A stretch of DNA of 64,000 bases, taken from assembly GCF_001956985.1 (NCBI RefSeq), contig NZ_CP019082.1:806001-870000 (forward strand), in the 5' to 3' direction. Both the position numbers and the translations under genes were made by a program. This DNA is from Paludisphaera borealis (GTDB lineage Bacteria; Planctomycetota; Planctomycetia; Isosphaerales; Isosphaeraceae). Shown here piece after piece: positions 18,572 to 26,818 of this stretch. The notes beneath the pieces are model-generated. The model made no database searches, had not been told where the DNA came from, and saw only the letters and a program-made list of their open reading frames with translations. Numbering within the stretch: the stretch's first letter is position 1; every line of letters begins with the position of its first letter.

Positions 18572-19569
18572 CGCCGTTCGGCCCCTGGTTCGTCGTCGTC
18601 CTTCGGGCGTTCGGATCGAGGCCCGGAATAATCGCGGACGATGTACGACGGCCGGCCCTTGGTTTCGAGGAAGATGAGCCGGATGTACTCGCCGATGATC
18701 CCCAGGCTGAAAAGCTGGATCGAGCCCATGAACAGCACGGTGACGACCATGCTGGCCCAGCCTCGTGGCGCCTTCCCGTTGGTGATCGCGTCAGTGAAGA
18801 CCCAGACGAGCAGCGCGATGGCGATCGAGATCGTGATCATGCCAAGATACGTAACCAGCCGCAGCGGGTAGCCGCTGAAACTGATCAGGCCGTCGACGGC
18901 CAAAGCCATCAGCCCGCGCATCGAGTACTTGGGGTCGCCTTCCTCGCGGGCCGATCGGTCGTAGGCCAGGCCGACCTGGCGGAAGCCGACGAACGATCGC
19001 AGGCCGCGGACGAACCGCATCCGTTCGGGAAGGTGGCGGAGCACGTCGACGACCTTACGATCCATCAGGCAGAAATCGCCGCTGTCGAGCGGGATGTCGA
19101 GGTCGCTGATCGCGCTCAACAACCGGTAGAAGGCGTGGTAGCCGAGGCGCTTGACCCAGCCTTCCTTGCGGCCCCGGCGAACAGCGTAGACGACTTCGTA
19201 GCCCTCGCGCCATTTGTCGACGAACGCGGCGATCAGCTCGGGCGGATCTTGAAGGTCGCCGTCGATGACGACGACGGCCGCGCCGCGCGCGTGGTCGAGG
19301 CCGGCGGAGACGGCCGCCTGGTGTCCGAAGTTGCGGCTCAGTCGCAAGACGACGACGCGCGGGTCGCGGCGGCGGAGGTCGTCGATCAGGTCGGGCGTCG
19401 CGTCCCGGCTGCCGTCGTCGACCAAGAGCATCTCGTAATCGAGGCCGATCGCCGCCAGGGCGGCCGACGTCCGCCGGTACAGCTCATCAACGTTCTCATG
19501 CTCGTTGTAGAGCGGAGCGACCACGCTCAGGGTCGGTCGGGGGTCGGTCGGTCGAGGCGGATCGCACAT
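18568..19569 (-). CDS. GtrB/DPM1-like family 2 glycosyltransferase
   Basis: 333 residues. The GT2 catalytic half has LSVVAPLYNEHENVDEL, the metal-binding DDGSRDAT and the VIDGDLQDPPEL motif. The C-terminal part has two hydrophobic segments (TYLGMITISIAIALLVWVF and MVVTVLFMGSIQLFSLGII), then EYIRLIFLETKGRPSY, the hallmark of GtrB-type polyprenyl-phosphate glycosyltransferases. Such enzymes load a sugar onto a membrane polyprenyl phosphate; phages use GtrB with other gtr genes to change host surface glycans and block superinfection. The flippase GtrA is not seen here. Translationally coupled to the downstream methyltransferase. Confidence 0.88.
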   Translation of the reverse strand: MCDPPRPTDPRPTLSVVAPLYNEHENVDELYRRTSAALAAIGLDYEMLLVDDGSRDATPDLIDDLRRRDPRVVVLRLSRNFGHQAAVSAGLDHARGAAVVVIDGDLQDPPELIAAFVDKWREGYEVVYAVRRGRKEGWVKRLGYHAFYRLLSAISDLDIPLDSGDFCLMDRKVVDVLRHLPERMRFVRGLRSFVGFRQVGLAYDRSAREEGDPKYSMRGLMALAVDGLISFSGYPLRLVTYLGMITISIAIALLVWVFTDAITNGKAPRGWASMVVTVLFMGSIQLFSLGIIGEYIRLIFLETKGRPSYIVRDYSGPRSERPKDDDEPGAERR

Positions 19570-19696
19570 GGGGCGGGCGTCTGCGTCAGTCGGAGTCGGA
19601 ATCGGGAGCGTCGTTCACATGAACGCGGCGACGCCTCATCTTGGACGCTCCACCGCGACGCGGCAAGGGGAATCCCTTGCGTTTCAGCCCGGTCCG

Positions 19697-20434
19697 TCAT
19701 TGGGTGATGGTGAACTGCCTGAAGCCCTGGGTCGCGAGGAACGGGCAGGTCGACGCGGACGCCGAATACGACAGAAGGAACGGATTGCAAACCTGCTGGA
19801 CGACAGCCAGCCCGTACGGCCCGGCGGCGGAGGTCGCGCAGCTCTGCGACGCGCCGTTGGGGCACCCGCCGGTCGGGAAATAGGTCGCCGAGAACACCAG
19901 CGAGCCTCCCTGGCAGGCCAGCGTGAGGACAAGCTGGTTGGCGCAGCCGCTTTGCCACTGATTCGACCCGTTGAATGTCATCAAGGCTGAGCCGCCGCTG
20001 GTCAGCACGTTGGTCCACGAGACGGTAAGGTTCCGTCGCGGAACGGCGCAGGGGGAGCAAGCGACGGGGCTCGCGGGCGTGCCGTTCAACTCGGCGACCC
20101 ATCGTCCGCCGATTGACTGTGCGACGACGAAATCGCCGATATTCGGTAAGAGTGTACCGACGATCACGACCGGGATCGTGCGGCCGGAGTCGACGAGCGT
20201 GGCGCTCGCCGCGCCCTCGGATTCGCCCCCCTCGATCCGGACGGGATGGACGAGGAAAACGTGGTCGAGGCTGTTCGGCATGGCTCCGCCGGAGGCGACC
20301 TGGCCGATGAATCGGGGGGTTCCACGGGGATTCTGGGCGTCGCGCCCGGGGGAGCGGAGCCGGTTGCGGTCGCGACCGGGATCGCGCGTGACGTCCCATT
20401 TCAGCCGCAGTGGTCGGAGCGGATCATGCGTCAT
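19697..20434 (-). CDS. Hypothetical virion-associated protein with Cys-rich C-terminus
   Basis: 245 residues from the ATG at 20434, where good coding begins. The N-terminal 90 residues contain HPVRIEGGESEGAASATLV and VVAQSIGGRWVAELNG, which match the adjacent 108-residue protein (PVRLDGPESEGAAAVYV and VIAQSCSGRWTFRFDG): the two are paralogues. The C-terminal part has a distinct beta-rich region with cysteines (GSNQWQSGCANQLVLTLAC; CPNGASQSC). Probably a tail-tip or decoration protein, judging from its place after the baseplate-like gene. Confidence 0.6.
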   Translation of the reverse strand: MTHDPLRPLRLKWDVTRDPGRDRNRLRSPGRDAQNPRGTPRFIGQVASGGAMPNSLDHVFLVHPVRIEGGESEGAASATLVDSGRTIPVVIVGTLLPNIGDFVVAQSIGGRWVAELNGTPASPVACSPCAVPRRNLTVSWTNVLTSGGSALMTFNGSNQWQSGCANQLVLTLACQGGSLVFSATYFPTGGCPNGASQSCATSAAGPYGLAVVQQVCNPFLLSYSASASTCPFLATQGFRQFTITQ

Positions 20435-20462
20435 AGTTTGTCTTCTTCGTCCGGTCGATCGG

Positions 20463-20789
20463 TCAGCCGTCGAAGCGGAACGTCCAGCGTCCCGAGCACG
20501 ATTGGGCGATGACCTTGGTTCCGATTGGCGGGACGTGCGTCCCCAGGTTGTAGACGAAGTAGGTGCGTGAGAGGTCGGTGACGTAGACCGCGGCGGCGCC
20601 CTCGGACTCGGGGCCGTCGAGCCGCACCGGCGAGCACGCGAAGAATGCGTTGGCCGACGACGGATAAACGATGGCGACCTTGGTCTGCACGAGCATGGCG
20701 ACCGAGCCGTCCTCGGCGAACCTCGCCGCCCGGCTGGTCGCGGCGAGGGCGTCCTCCTGGCGGTCGCGAAGGATGCGAGCATCGAACAT
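20463..20789 (-). CDS. Hypothetical virion-associated protein, paralogue of the next gene
   Basis: 108 residues. After an N-terminal helix (DARILRDRQEDALAATS) it contains PVRLDGPESEGAAAVYVTD and IAQSCSGRWTFRFDG, shared with the 245-residue protein encoded immediately downstream. The shared module of about 60 residues probably folds as a small beta-barrel. It lies next to the baseplate or tail-hub candidate, so a structural role is likely but not shown. Confidence 0.6.
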   Translation of the reverse strand: MFDARILRDRQEDALAATSRAARFAEDGSVAMLVQTKVAIVYPSSANAFFACSPVRLDGPESEGAAAVYVTDLSRTYFVYNLGTHVPPIGTKVIAQSCSGRWTFRFDG

Positions 20790-20837
20790 GATGATGCGAT
20801 TCCTCGTTGCTGGGTTGAGTCGGTCGAATCGGCGCGG

Positions 20838-22967
20838 TCAGACGCGGGCGTCGGCCAGCTCGATGACGGTGGCCTGGCGGTCGGCGGTGAACTCCCACGT
20901 GAGGGCCGAGATCACGGGGTAGACGGGCGACTCGCCCTGATCGGCGCCGACGTTGGTCTGCAAGCCGACGTCGCGGCCGTTGATCCGGGCGACCCGGTCG
21001 CCGACGCGGTACGACGTGATCAGGCTGGGGACGGTGACACTGCCGGCCATCGGGGGCAGCTCGTGGGCCGACCGAAGCTGCTCGGCCCAGGCCAGGGCGC
21101 GCGGAGTGTCGTCACGCAGGGTCACGGGGATGGCGGCGGCGTTGAAGGCCGAATGGGCGGCGACGGTCTCCATGCCGAAGTGGTCACGTGCGTCGACGCG
21201 GCGGCGGCGGGTGAACTTGGTCGGCGAGGCGGGCCGCGCGTCGACGGCGGCGGGGAGCATCAGGTCGTCGTCGACGACCGTGGTGAGCCGTAGGAAGAAG
21301 CGGGTGTTGGGCGCCGAAGGATTCGCCTGGCTGGTGACGCCGCGAAGCGTTCGGCTGGGCTCTTGCGCGGTCAAGCCGGTGAAGTCGCCGATCGGCCACG
21401 CCTCGGGGTCTTCGACGACGACGAACACGCCGAGCCGGTCCTCCAGCAGCTCCCAGCCGCCGGAGATCGGCTGCCAGTCGCCGGTGCCGTCCCAGACCGC
21501 CGGCGCGGCGCCGTTGTAGTTCCGCGAGAGCGCGAGTTGCGCCCGCAACCGCCGGCCCTGGGCGTCGCGCGTGACCAGCGAGGTCGAGCCGGGCCGCAGC
21601 CGCTTGACGTACGTCGAGCCCCCTTCGTCGTCGTTAGGGAAGACGGGCGAGAGGTCGAGCGCGGCGTTCGACCACGACGCGGCGGCCGGGTTCCAGTGGC
21701 CGTCGCCCGCCTCGTCGGCGACGTAGTAGCGATACTTGCGCTGGGAGTCGCCGGCGGCTGCGGCAAGGTTGGCGCGGAGGAACTGAATGCGGTTGGTCGC
21801 CGTCTCGTCGCCGGCCGTGGGAATGAAGCCCGGCGCGAGCACGACCGAAAGCTCGACCCGCCTCTGGTTGGTCTCGACGGTCACGGCGTTGACGATCGGG
21901 CGGGTGTCGCGGTGAAGGTGCATGGCGGCGACGTTGCAGCGGGCGGGGTTCAGATCGTCGCCGGCGTCGGGCAGCAAAAGCTCGCGGATCAGGCCGGCGT
22001 CGTCGGCGTCCTTGCGGTAGATCTCAATCTCGTTGCGGGGCGCTCCGACTCCGTCCTCGCCGGTGACGAACCGGAGGCCGAAGCCCGCGTGGTCGAGCTG
22101 CGCGGCCAGCGCCTCGGGCCACGGGGTGTTGGTCGCGTCGAAGTCGCGGACGACGACATCGGCGGCCGAATAGCCCTTGGCGTCGCCCGCATTCATATCA
22201 ACGAACGCCGATCCATTGATCGGGGGTCGCGATTGAAGCAGGGCGTCGAGCCGCTCGAAATCGGGGTTGTTGACATAAGTCTGATCGTTATAAACGCTGA
22301 GGACGTAGCGGACGAACTTGCCGAGGGTCCAGAAGGTGCGCGGGTCGGGGACGCGGTCGATGTGCGGGTCGAGGAAGACCGGGTAGCTTGCCGAGGCGTC
22401 GCCCTGGTTGACGTCGGCGCCGTCGGGCGTGCAGTTGGGACGGCCGTCGGGGTTGAACCGCGAGGGGAGCTCGACGTCGACGACGTTGCCGTTCCGGGGA
22501 TCGTCGGCGTTGCGCTGGCGACGGCCGCCGATCGGGACGTCCCAGCAGCGGACCGCCGCGCCGAGGGCGAGGAAGCTGACGCGCTGCGAGCGCGAGGTGA
22601 GGTCGACCTGCGGCGACTGCGCAAACCCGTCGAAGAGGATTCGCTGGGCGCCTGACGGGCTGGTCACAAGGACGACCAGGCGGTCGTCGTTGCGGACGAC
22701 ATACGGGCCGGATGCGTCGATCGGCCAGAGACCGCCGAAGTCGGCCGGGGCCGGAGCGTCGGCGGTCGCGTCGTCGAGCACGTACGAGAACCGGGCCGCG
22801 GGGGGCTCGGGGCCTTCGCGGTACTGGATCTGGTCGCACCGCACGTTGGGCAGCGTCTGGTACTGGGCGTCGCCGGCCTGCGAGGCGTCGTACCGGCAAA
22901 CGCAGACGGCCGCCGCCGGACTCGACAGCGGCGCGTCGTACGGATCGAAATCAAAAGATCCAGCCAT
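20838..22967 (-). CDS. Putative tail hub/baseplate protein
   Basis: 709 residues from the ATG at 22967, chosen for the AAGGGGATC ribosome site; an in-frame start at 23000 is less likely. The sequence is beta-rich and soluble with no signal peptide. It opens with a cysteine-containing region (VCVCRYDASQ; NVRCDQIQYREG). The end has VPSLITSYRVGDRVARINGRD, then YPVISALTWEF. The length, and position after the tail tube, chaperone and fibre genes, fit a tail hub or baseplate protein comparable to gp27-type proteins. This is positional and architectural inference; I recognise no diagnostic motif. Confidence 0.5.
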   Translation of the reverse strand: MAGSFDFDPYDAPLSSPAAAVCVCRYDASQAGDAQYQTLPNVRCDQIQYREGPEPPAARFSYVLDDATADAPAPADFGGLWPIDASGPYVVRNDDRLVVLVTSPSGAQRILFDGFAQSPQVDLTSRSQRVSFLALGAAVRCWDVPIGGRRQRNADDPRNGNVVDVELPSRFNPDGRPNCTPDGADVNQGDASASYPVFLDPHIDRVPDPRTFWTLGKFVRYVLSVYNDQTYVNNPDFERLDALLQSRPPINGSAFVDMNAGDAKGYSAADVVVRDFDATNTPWPEALAAQLDHAGFGLRFVTGEDGVGAPRNEIEIYRKDADDAGLIRELLLPDAGDDLNPARCNVAAMHLHRDTRPIVNAVTVETNQRRVELSVVLAPGFIPTAGDETATNRIQFLRANLAAAAGDSQRKYRYYVADEAGDGHWNPAAASWSNAALDLSPVFPNDDEGGSTYVKRLRPGSTSLVTRDAQGRRLRAQLALSRNYNGAAPAVWDGTGDWQPISGGWELLEDRLGVFVVVEDPEAWPIGDFTGLTAQEPSRTLRGVTSQANPSAPNTRFFLRLTTVVDDDLMLPAAVDARPASPTKFTRRRRVDARDHFGMETVAAHSAFNAAAIPVTLRDDTPRALAWAEQLRSAHELPPMAGSVTVPSLITSYRVGDRVARINGRDVGLQTNVGADQGESPVYPVISALTWEFTADRQATVIELADARV

Positions 22968-23027
22968 GCCGATCCCCTTGGAGCGTGTCGTATTTCGCAA
23001 GACCGAGAACGCCAGCCGCGCCGGCGA

Positions 23028-23819
23028 TCATCCGAGCAGTCCCATCGCCCTGAGATCGTTGACGAGGGCGTTGAGAAGCTGGGTCGTGTTCTCGGAGAAG
23101 ACCCGCAGATTCTCATACGCGGCCCGAAGGCTGTTGAGGTCGGCGGCTTGGGCGTAGGGTGTGCCGGTCTGACCGCTGGCGACGCCGGTATAGGCCGTCG
23201 ACGCCGGGGTGGACGTGTAGGCGCCGAGGGTCCGCGTATTGGTCGCGTACCCCTGGACGTACGTGCCGGGGCGGACGACGGGCGTGGCGTTCCAGAAACC
23301 GAGCTTCTGCGTGGTCGCGGTGCCGATCTTCGTGCCGGCGGTCGTTCCGAACGCGACGTTGGCGCCGTCGACGAGCGTCCCGCCGGCCAGCGGCATGTAC
23401 GGGAGGGCGTCGGTTCCGACGACGCCGCAGACGACGCGGTCATCGGTCAGGCCGAGGATGGTCGTCGCGCTGGTGACGACCGTCGCCAGTCGGACGTGGG
23501 CGGTCGTCGGGTAGCCGGTCGTCGAGATCGTAAGCGTGCCGGCGTCGGTCAGGTAGAGCGAGCACGTCTGATTTTGCGGCAAGGTCGTCAAGGCCGAACC
23601 GGCGAACGCGCCGACGGTCCCGTCGCGCTTCTGGAACCGTCCGGCCGCCGCCTGGACGTTCAGGCTGGCGCTGGGGATCTCGGCCGTGGTGACGCACAAG
23701 CCGCCGACCGGCGCCAGAGCGTCGATCGCGTCGGCGTTGGCGTTCAGCGGCAGGTTCCAGTTGCGGTCGGCCACGGCCGGCTTGCCGAGTTTCGCGTTGT
23801 TCGTGTAGATCGTCGACAT
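23028..23819 (-). CDS. Tail fibre/tip protein
   Basis: 263 residues. The N-terminus (YTNNAKLGKPAVADRNWNLP) is typical of phage fibre proteins that attach to the tail tip. About two thirds along there is the fibre-shaft motif GTKIGTATTQKLGFWNATPV, seen in many phage tail fibres. The C-terminal 45 residues form a predicted coiled coil (LNSLRAAYENLRVFSENTTQ and LLNALVNDLRAMG), likely a trimerisation element. Probably binds the host surface. Coding on the minus strand between the hub candidate and the FN3-like protein. Confidence 0.7.
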   Translation of the reverse strand: MSTIYTNNAKLGKPAVADRNWNLPLNANADAIDALAPVGGLCVTTAEIPSASLNVQAAAGRFQKRDGTVGAFAGSALTTLPQNQTCSLYLTDAGTLTISTTGYPTTAHVRLATVVTSATTILGLTDDRVVCGVVGTDALPYMPLAGGTLVDGANVAFGTTAGTKIGTATTQKLGFWNATPVVRPGTYVQGYATNTRTLGAYTSTPASTAYTGVASGQTGTPYAQAADLNSLRAAYENLRVFSENTTQLLNALVNDLRAMGLLG

Positions 23820-23868
23820 GAGTGAATTCGTTTCCGGATGACGGGGTGGAAGCGTCGGGGAAGGCTCG

Positions 23869-24564
23869 TCACGCGGGGCTGGGGGTCCACGAAAGGGTCG
23901 CGCGGCGGGTGGCCGGATCGTACGTGCACGACAGCCGCGAGCCGTCGGGGCCGGCGCCGGGGGGGCGTGGGGGCGACTGGATCACGGCCGAGGCGATGAA
24001 CGGGGCGGACTCGTTGCCGGCGGCGTCGAACGAGGCGACGGCGAACGTCCATGCGCCTCGCGAGAGGGCCGGACTGGTCCAGCGGTACGACGACGAGGCG
24101 CGGCCGAAGCTTCCCTGGCCGAAGCCGCCGAGGCCGTAGCCGTCGGTGAGCACGCCGGAGGGGTACGCCTGGATCTCGGCCAGCGGGCTGGAGTAATCGA
24201 CGCCGGCGCCGGGCAAGGGCGAGCCATAGACCCGGAACCCCTGGACGTCGTCGCGGCCCGACGGGTCGAGGTACGTCCCGCCCAGCCAGTCCAGTTCGAC
24301 GCGGTCGCTAGGGGCCGCCGGGAGCATGGTCGAGAAGTCTTGCGCGGCTTCGCCCGGCCCGACGGCGCCGACGTCGATCCGAACCCGCGAGCGCGGCATC
24401 GTGATCGCGGCCCAGCGGCTCGTGCCGTACCAGGCGAGCACCCGGCCGACGTACACCTGGAAGACCGTCCCCAGGGGCGCGGTCGAGGTCCACTCAAGCT
24501 GGAGCGTCGAGCCGTCCCAGACCGGCGGCCGGACCTCGGTGATCGTGCTTTGATCGAAGGGCAT
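23869..24564 (-). CDS. Fibronectin-type-III-like tail protein
   Basis: 231 residues with FN3-like features: an early strand pattern (PPVWDGSTLQLEWTSTAPLG) and a later ALSRGAWTFAVASFDAAGNE, the classic C-terminal strands of an FN3 domain. A central glycine-rich loop (GYGLGGFGQGSFGRAS) is prominent. FN3-like domains are frequent on phage tail and baseplate proteins, where they bind carbohydrates weakly. Located among tail genes. Confidence 0.6.
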   Translation of the reverse strand: MPFDQSTITEVRPPVWDGSTLQLEWTSTAPLGTVFQVYVGRVLAWYGTSRWAAITMPRSRVRIDVGAVGPGEAAQDFSTMLPAAPSDRVELDWLGGTYLDPSGRDDVQGFRVYGSPLPGAGVDYSSPLAEIQAYPSGVLTDGYGLGGFGQGSFGRASSSYRWTSPALSRGAWTFAVASFDAAGNESAPFIASAVIQSPPRPPGAGPDGSRLSCTYDPATRRATLSWTPSPA

Positions 24565-24611
24565 GATGAGCGTCGCCTTGTCGTCGTCGAGGGCGGAGAT
24601 TTCAACTCACG

Positions 24612-24983
24612 TCACGTCAGGCCGTGGAACACGGCGCGGTAGGGCATCGCCCAGCCGCCGCCGCAAGGTTGTGGACCGCGCGAATCGGGGACGAATTCGC
24701 CCTTGAAAACGACGTTCGACCACGCTCGCCCGCGCGGGTCGATCAGCGTCCGGGCGACGCCGTCGGCGTAGAACGCGAACTGGGCCTCGGCGGCGTTCAG
24801 GCCGGCGAACGTCGGGGCGGTGAGCATTCCCCGGATGAAGAACGATCGGCCCCGGCCGCCGCCGTCGAGCACCTGCGTGCCGCTGACGCCGAAGAACGCG
24901 TTGACCTGCTGCGCCCGGGGGTGGACGACGTGCTGAAACTGCACCGCCGATCCGAAAATATTGACGCCGTTGTATGTCATCAT
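24612..24983 (-). CDS. Small phage tail protein
   Basis: 123 residues. No known family recognised with confidence. The sequence contains RGMLTAPTFAGLNAAEAQFA and GRAWSNVVFKGEFVPD, resembling small phage tail or DNA-circularisation-type proteins. Lies between the FN3-like protein and the gene next to the tail chaperone. Confidence 0.5.
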   Translation of the reverse strand: MMTYNGVNIFGSAVQFQHVVHPRAQQVNAFFGVSGTQVLDGGGRGRSFFIRGMLTAPTFAGLNAAEAQFAFYADGVARTLIDPRGRAWSNVVFKGEFVPDSRGPQPCGGGWAMPYRAVFHGLT

Positions 24984-25004
24984 TGATGTGAATCCTCTTG
25001 ACGG

Positions 25005-25853
25005 TCAAGCGTCGATGCGGCCCCGGAACCCGCGTGGACGCGAGCCGAGCGGGGAAGGCCCCGGAGCCGACAGCGCCGCGACGGTCTCTTCCAGCTTCGC
25101 GACGGCCTGCGACAGCCGGCCCTCGATCCGCTCGAGCGCCTCGGAGCCGGCTGACGACCGGTCGTCGCCCCGCGCCCAGTCGTCGAGCGAGCCGGACCCC
25201 GACGGACCAGCGTTGAGTCCGTCTGGTCTGAACCGCGACACGGCCGCCGCCCGGTTCGACCAGGACGAATCCGCCGACCAGGGGGCGAACCGATCCGCCG
25301 AGCCGCCGTCATCGACGGCCGGGGTGGCGAGAGGAACGGCCGAGAGCAGGGCCGAAGGATCTGCGAGCAGGCCGTCGGCGAGCGGGTTCGCGGCCAGGGC
25401 CGAGAGGACGTCGCCCCCCCCGCCCTCGTCGATCCCGGCCGTGACCAGCGAGGCAAGCGACGCGCCCGGATCGGCGTCGTTCGGGAACACGACGTCGGGC
25501 GGCGCGATGAGCGAGGAGTCGTCGCCGCCGAGGCTGTCCACGACGGCCGGGGGGGCGGCTGTCTGCGGCGGGAAGCTCGTGAGGATCGGCAGATCGGCCG
25601 CCCGGATCGCTTCGCTCGGGACGAAGTTCGGCGTGGTTGATGTGAGTGCGGCGACCGTCGGAAGTTGGTGCGGCGCGGGAGCGGGTTGTACCGCGGCTTC
25701 GGATTCCGGAGCCGCCGGTTCGGCCGGGATCGGCGGGACGGCCAGGAAGTCGTCCAGGCCGGCGACGGACGGAAACGCGGCGGCCGGTGAAGCGGCGATC
25801 AGGAAGGGATCGAGCGGCCTGGACGATGCGGATGGATTTTCATGCAAGTTCAT
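25005..25853 (-). CDS. Ala/Pro/Ser-rich protein in the tape-measure position
   Basis: 282 residues. Preceded by AGGAGGTAG, and begins only 43 bases beyond the end of the chaperone frameshift extension, where tailed phages encode the tape measure. However it is far too short for a tape measure of a flexible tail (those are 600-1500 residues) and most of it is low-complexity Ala/Pro/Asp. Only the C-terminus, LERIEGRLSQAVAKLEETVA, is a clear coiled coil, as in tape measures. It could be a very short tape measure (short-tailed virion), a deletion remnant, or an unrelated protein. Confidence 0.55.
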   Translation of the reverse strand: MNLHENPSASSRPLDPFLIAASPAAAFPSVAGLDDFLAVPPIPAEPAAPESEAAVQPAPAPHQLPTVAALTSTTPNFVPSEAIRAADLPILTSFPPQTAAPPAVVDSLGGDDSSLIAPPDVVFPNDADPGASLASLVTAGIDEGGGGDVLSALAANPLADGLLADPSALLSAVPLATPAVDDGGSADRFAPWSADSSWSNRAAAVSRFRPDGLNAGPSGSGSLDDWARGDDRSSAGSEALERIEGRLSQAVAKLEETVAALSAPGPSPLGSRPRGFRGRIDA

Positions 25854-25896
25854 GACGATTGACTACCTCCTGGCTCTCGCCGCGGCTTTTGTTTAT

Positions 25897-26462
25897 TCAA
25901 AACAGCGACTCGCGGGCTGCGTCCTGGGCGCGGAGGTCGAGGTTGTCGATCCACCGCGAGGGGGGGACGGCGCGGCCGAGGGCGACGAGCATTTCGGAAA
26001 CGCCGATGGCGTCCTCCCAGGGAAGGTCCTGGTTCACTCCGTTGGCGATCAACGTGCAGCGGAGCCATCGGCTGAAGGTTTTGGGGAGCGGCCGGTCAAC
26101 ACCAAGTTGATCTTCGCCCAGCGGTCGCGGCAGTCTGGGTCTTCGGCGTCGACGACCAGCAGGCGGCGGAGGTCGCGGTCGGTCAGATCGTAGTTGCGGA
26201 GGAGTAGCGCTGCGGTCATGCGGAACTGGACGGCCAGACGGCCGGCGTGGTCGTCGGGGTCGCAGTCGGTCAACTCGTCGATCAGGTCTTCGAACTCGAC
26301 GCCGAAGCTGGGCCCGCCGCCGACGCCTATGCGGCCGTCGCCGTCGCGCGTCGGATAGAGCCGCAGCCAGGGGCGCGGAAGGGTCCAGATCTGGCCGTCG
26401 CCGAGGGCGACCTTGGGGCCGTCGGAAAAGTCGGGCCGGCGCGTCGAGGCTTCGTCAGGCAT
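25897..26462 (-). CDS. Tail assembly chaperone fusion (GT-like) made by -1 frameshifting
   Basis: The zero frame (26462 down to 26049) encodes a 137-residue protein. At codons TCC-CCA-AAA the sequence is C CCA AAA (26085-26079), a canonical X XXY YYZ slippery heptamer. Shifting by -1 there joins 128 residues to a second open frame of 60 residues (ending LDLRAQDAARESLF) that stops at 25897-25899, giving a 188-residue fusion. The second frame has strong coding character (C/G third positions, WEDAIGVSEMLVALG) and no start codon before its middle. In tailed phages the gene between the tail tube and the tape measure makes G and GT by the same -1 slippage, and the position here matches exactly. Confidence 0.82.
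26049..26462 (-). CDS. Tail assembly chaperone, zero-frame product (G-like)
   Basis: 137 residues, the unshifted product. It has an acidic middle (DLIDELTDCDPDDHAGRLAV) and a helical end (YDLTDRDLRRLLVVDAED). The last ten residues, after the slippery site, are not protein-like (PSADGSAAR), as expected for a zero-frame tail read past a frameshift site. The start overlaps the end of the preceding 104-residue gene by eight bases. In lambda, G and GT bind the tape measure and tail tube during assembly. Confidence 0.75.
   Translation of the reverse strand: MPDEASTRRPDFSDGPKVALGDGQIWTLPRPWLRLYPTRDGDGRIGVGGGPSFGVEFEDLIDELTDCDPDDHAGRLAVQFRMTAALLLRNYDLTDRDLRRLLVVDAEDPDCRDRWAKINLVLTGRSPKPSADGSAAR
26079..26085 (-). 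promoter_or_regulatory. Programmed -1 ribosomal frameshift site
   Basis: Minus-strand heptamer CCCAAAA read as C-CCA-AAA in the zero frame, which re-pairs as CCC-AAA after a one-base slip. The following -1 frame is open for 61 codons including the stop. A downstream stimulatory structure was not assessed. Confidence 0.8.
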
Positions 26463-26769
26463 CGTGGGCTCCCGCGACGAGGAGGCCCCGCTCCGATCCG
26501 TCGGGGCGGGACGTCCACTGGTAGCGCGTCTGGCCTTCCCGGGGGTGGCCGACGGGGAACAAGAGGGTGTCGCGCGGGTCGGCGGTGACGAACAGCCGTC
26601 CGCCGGGCTGGCGGCGGATGTACGCCCGCTCCCCGCGCGACCGGTCCACGCCCAGGAGCGGCTCGGCCGAGCGGAGGATCGAGTCGATCCGGTCGAGTTG
26701 GGTTTCGCCGCTCTTGAGCGACTCGGGCAGGATCAAGGCGTCGAACGTGTGATCCATCGTCGTATTCAC
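26455..26769 (-). CDS. Small hypothetical tail protein
   Basis: 104 residues. No family recognised; contains a helical stretch (RIDSILRSAEPLLGVDRSRG) and a terminal beta-like region (YQWTSRPDGSERGLLVAG). Lies between the major tail protein and the chaperone, overlapping the chaperone start by eight bases, so it is in the tail operon. It may be a minor tail or chaperone-associated protein. Confidence 0.5.
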   Translation of the reverse strand: MNTTMDHTFDALILPESLKSGETQLDRIDSILRSAEPLLGVDRSRGERAYIRRQPGGRLFVTADPRDTLLFPVGHPREGQTRYQWTSRPDGSERGLLVAGAHDA

Positions 26770-26818
26770 CTGTGAGGTTCCGTGGCTCGACCGGTCCGCC
26801 GGGTGAGGAGGACGCGGC

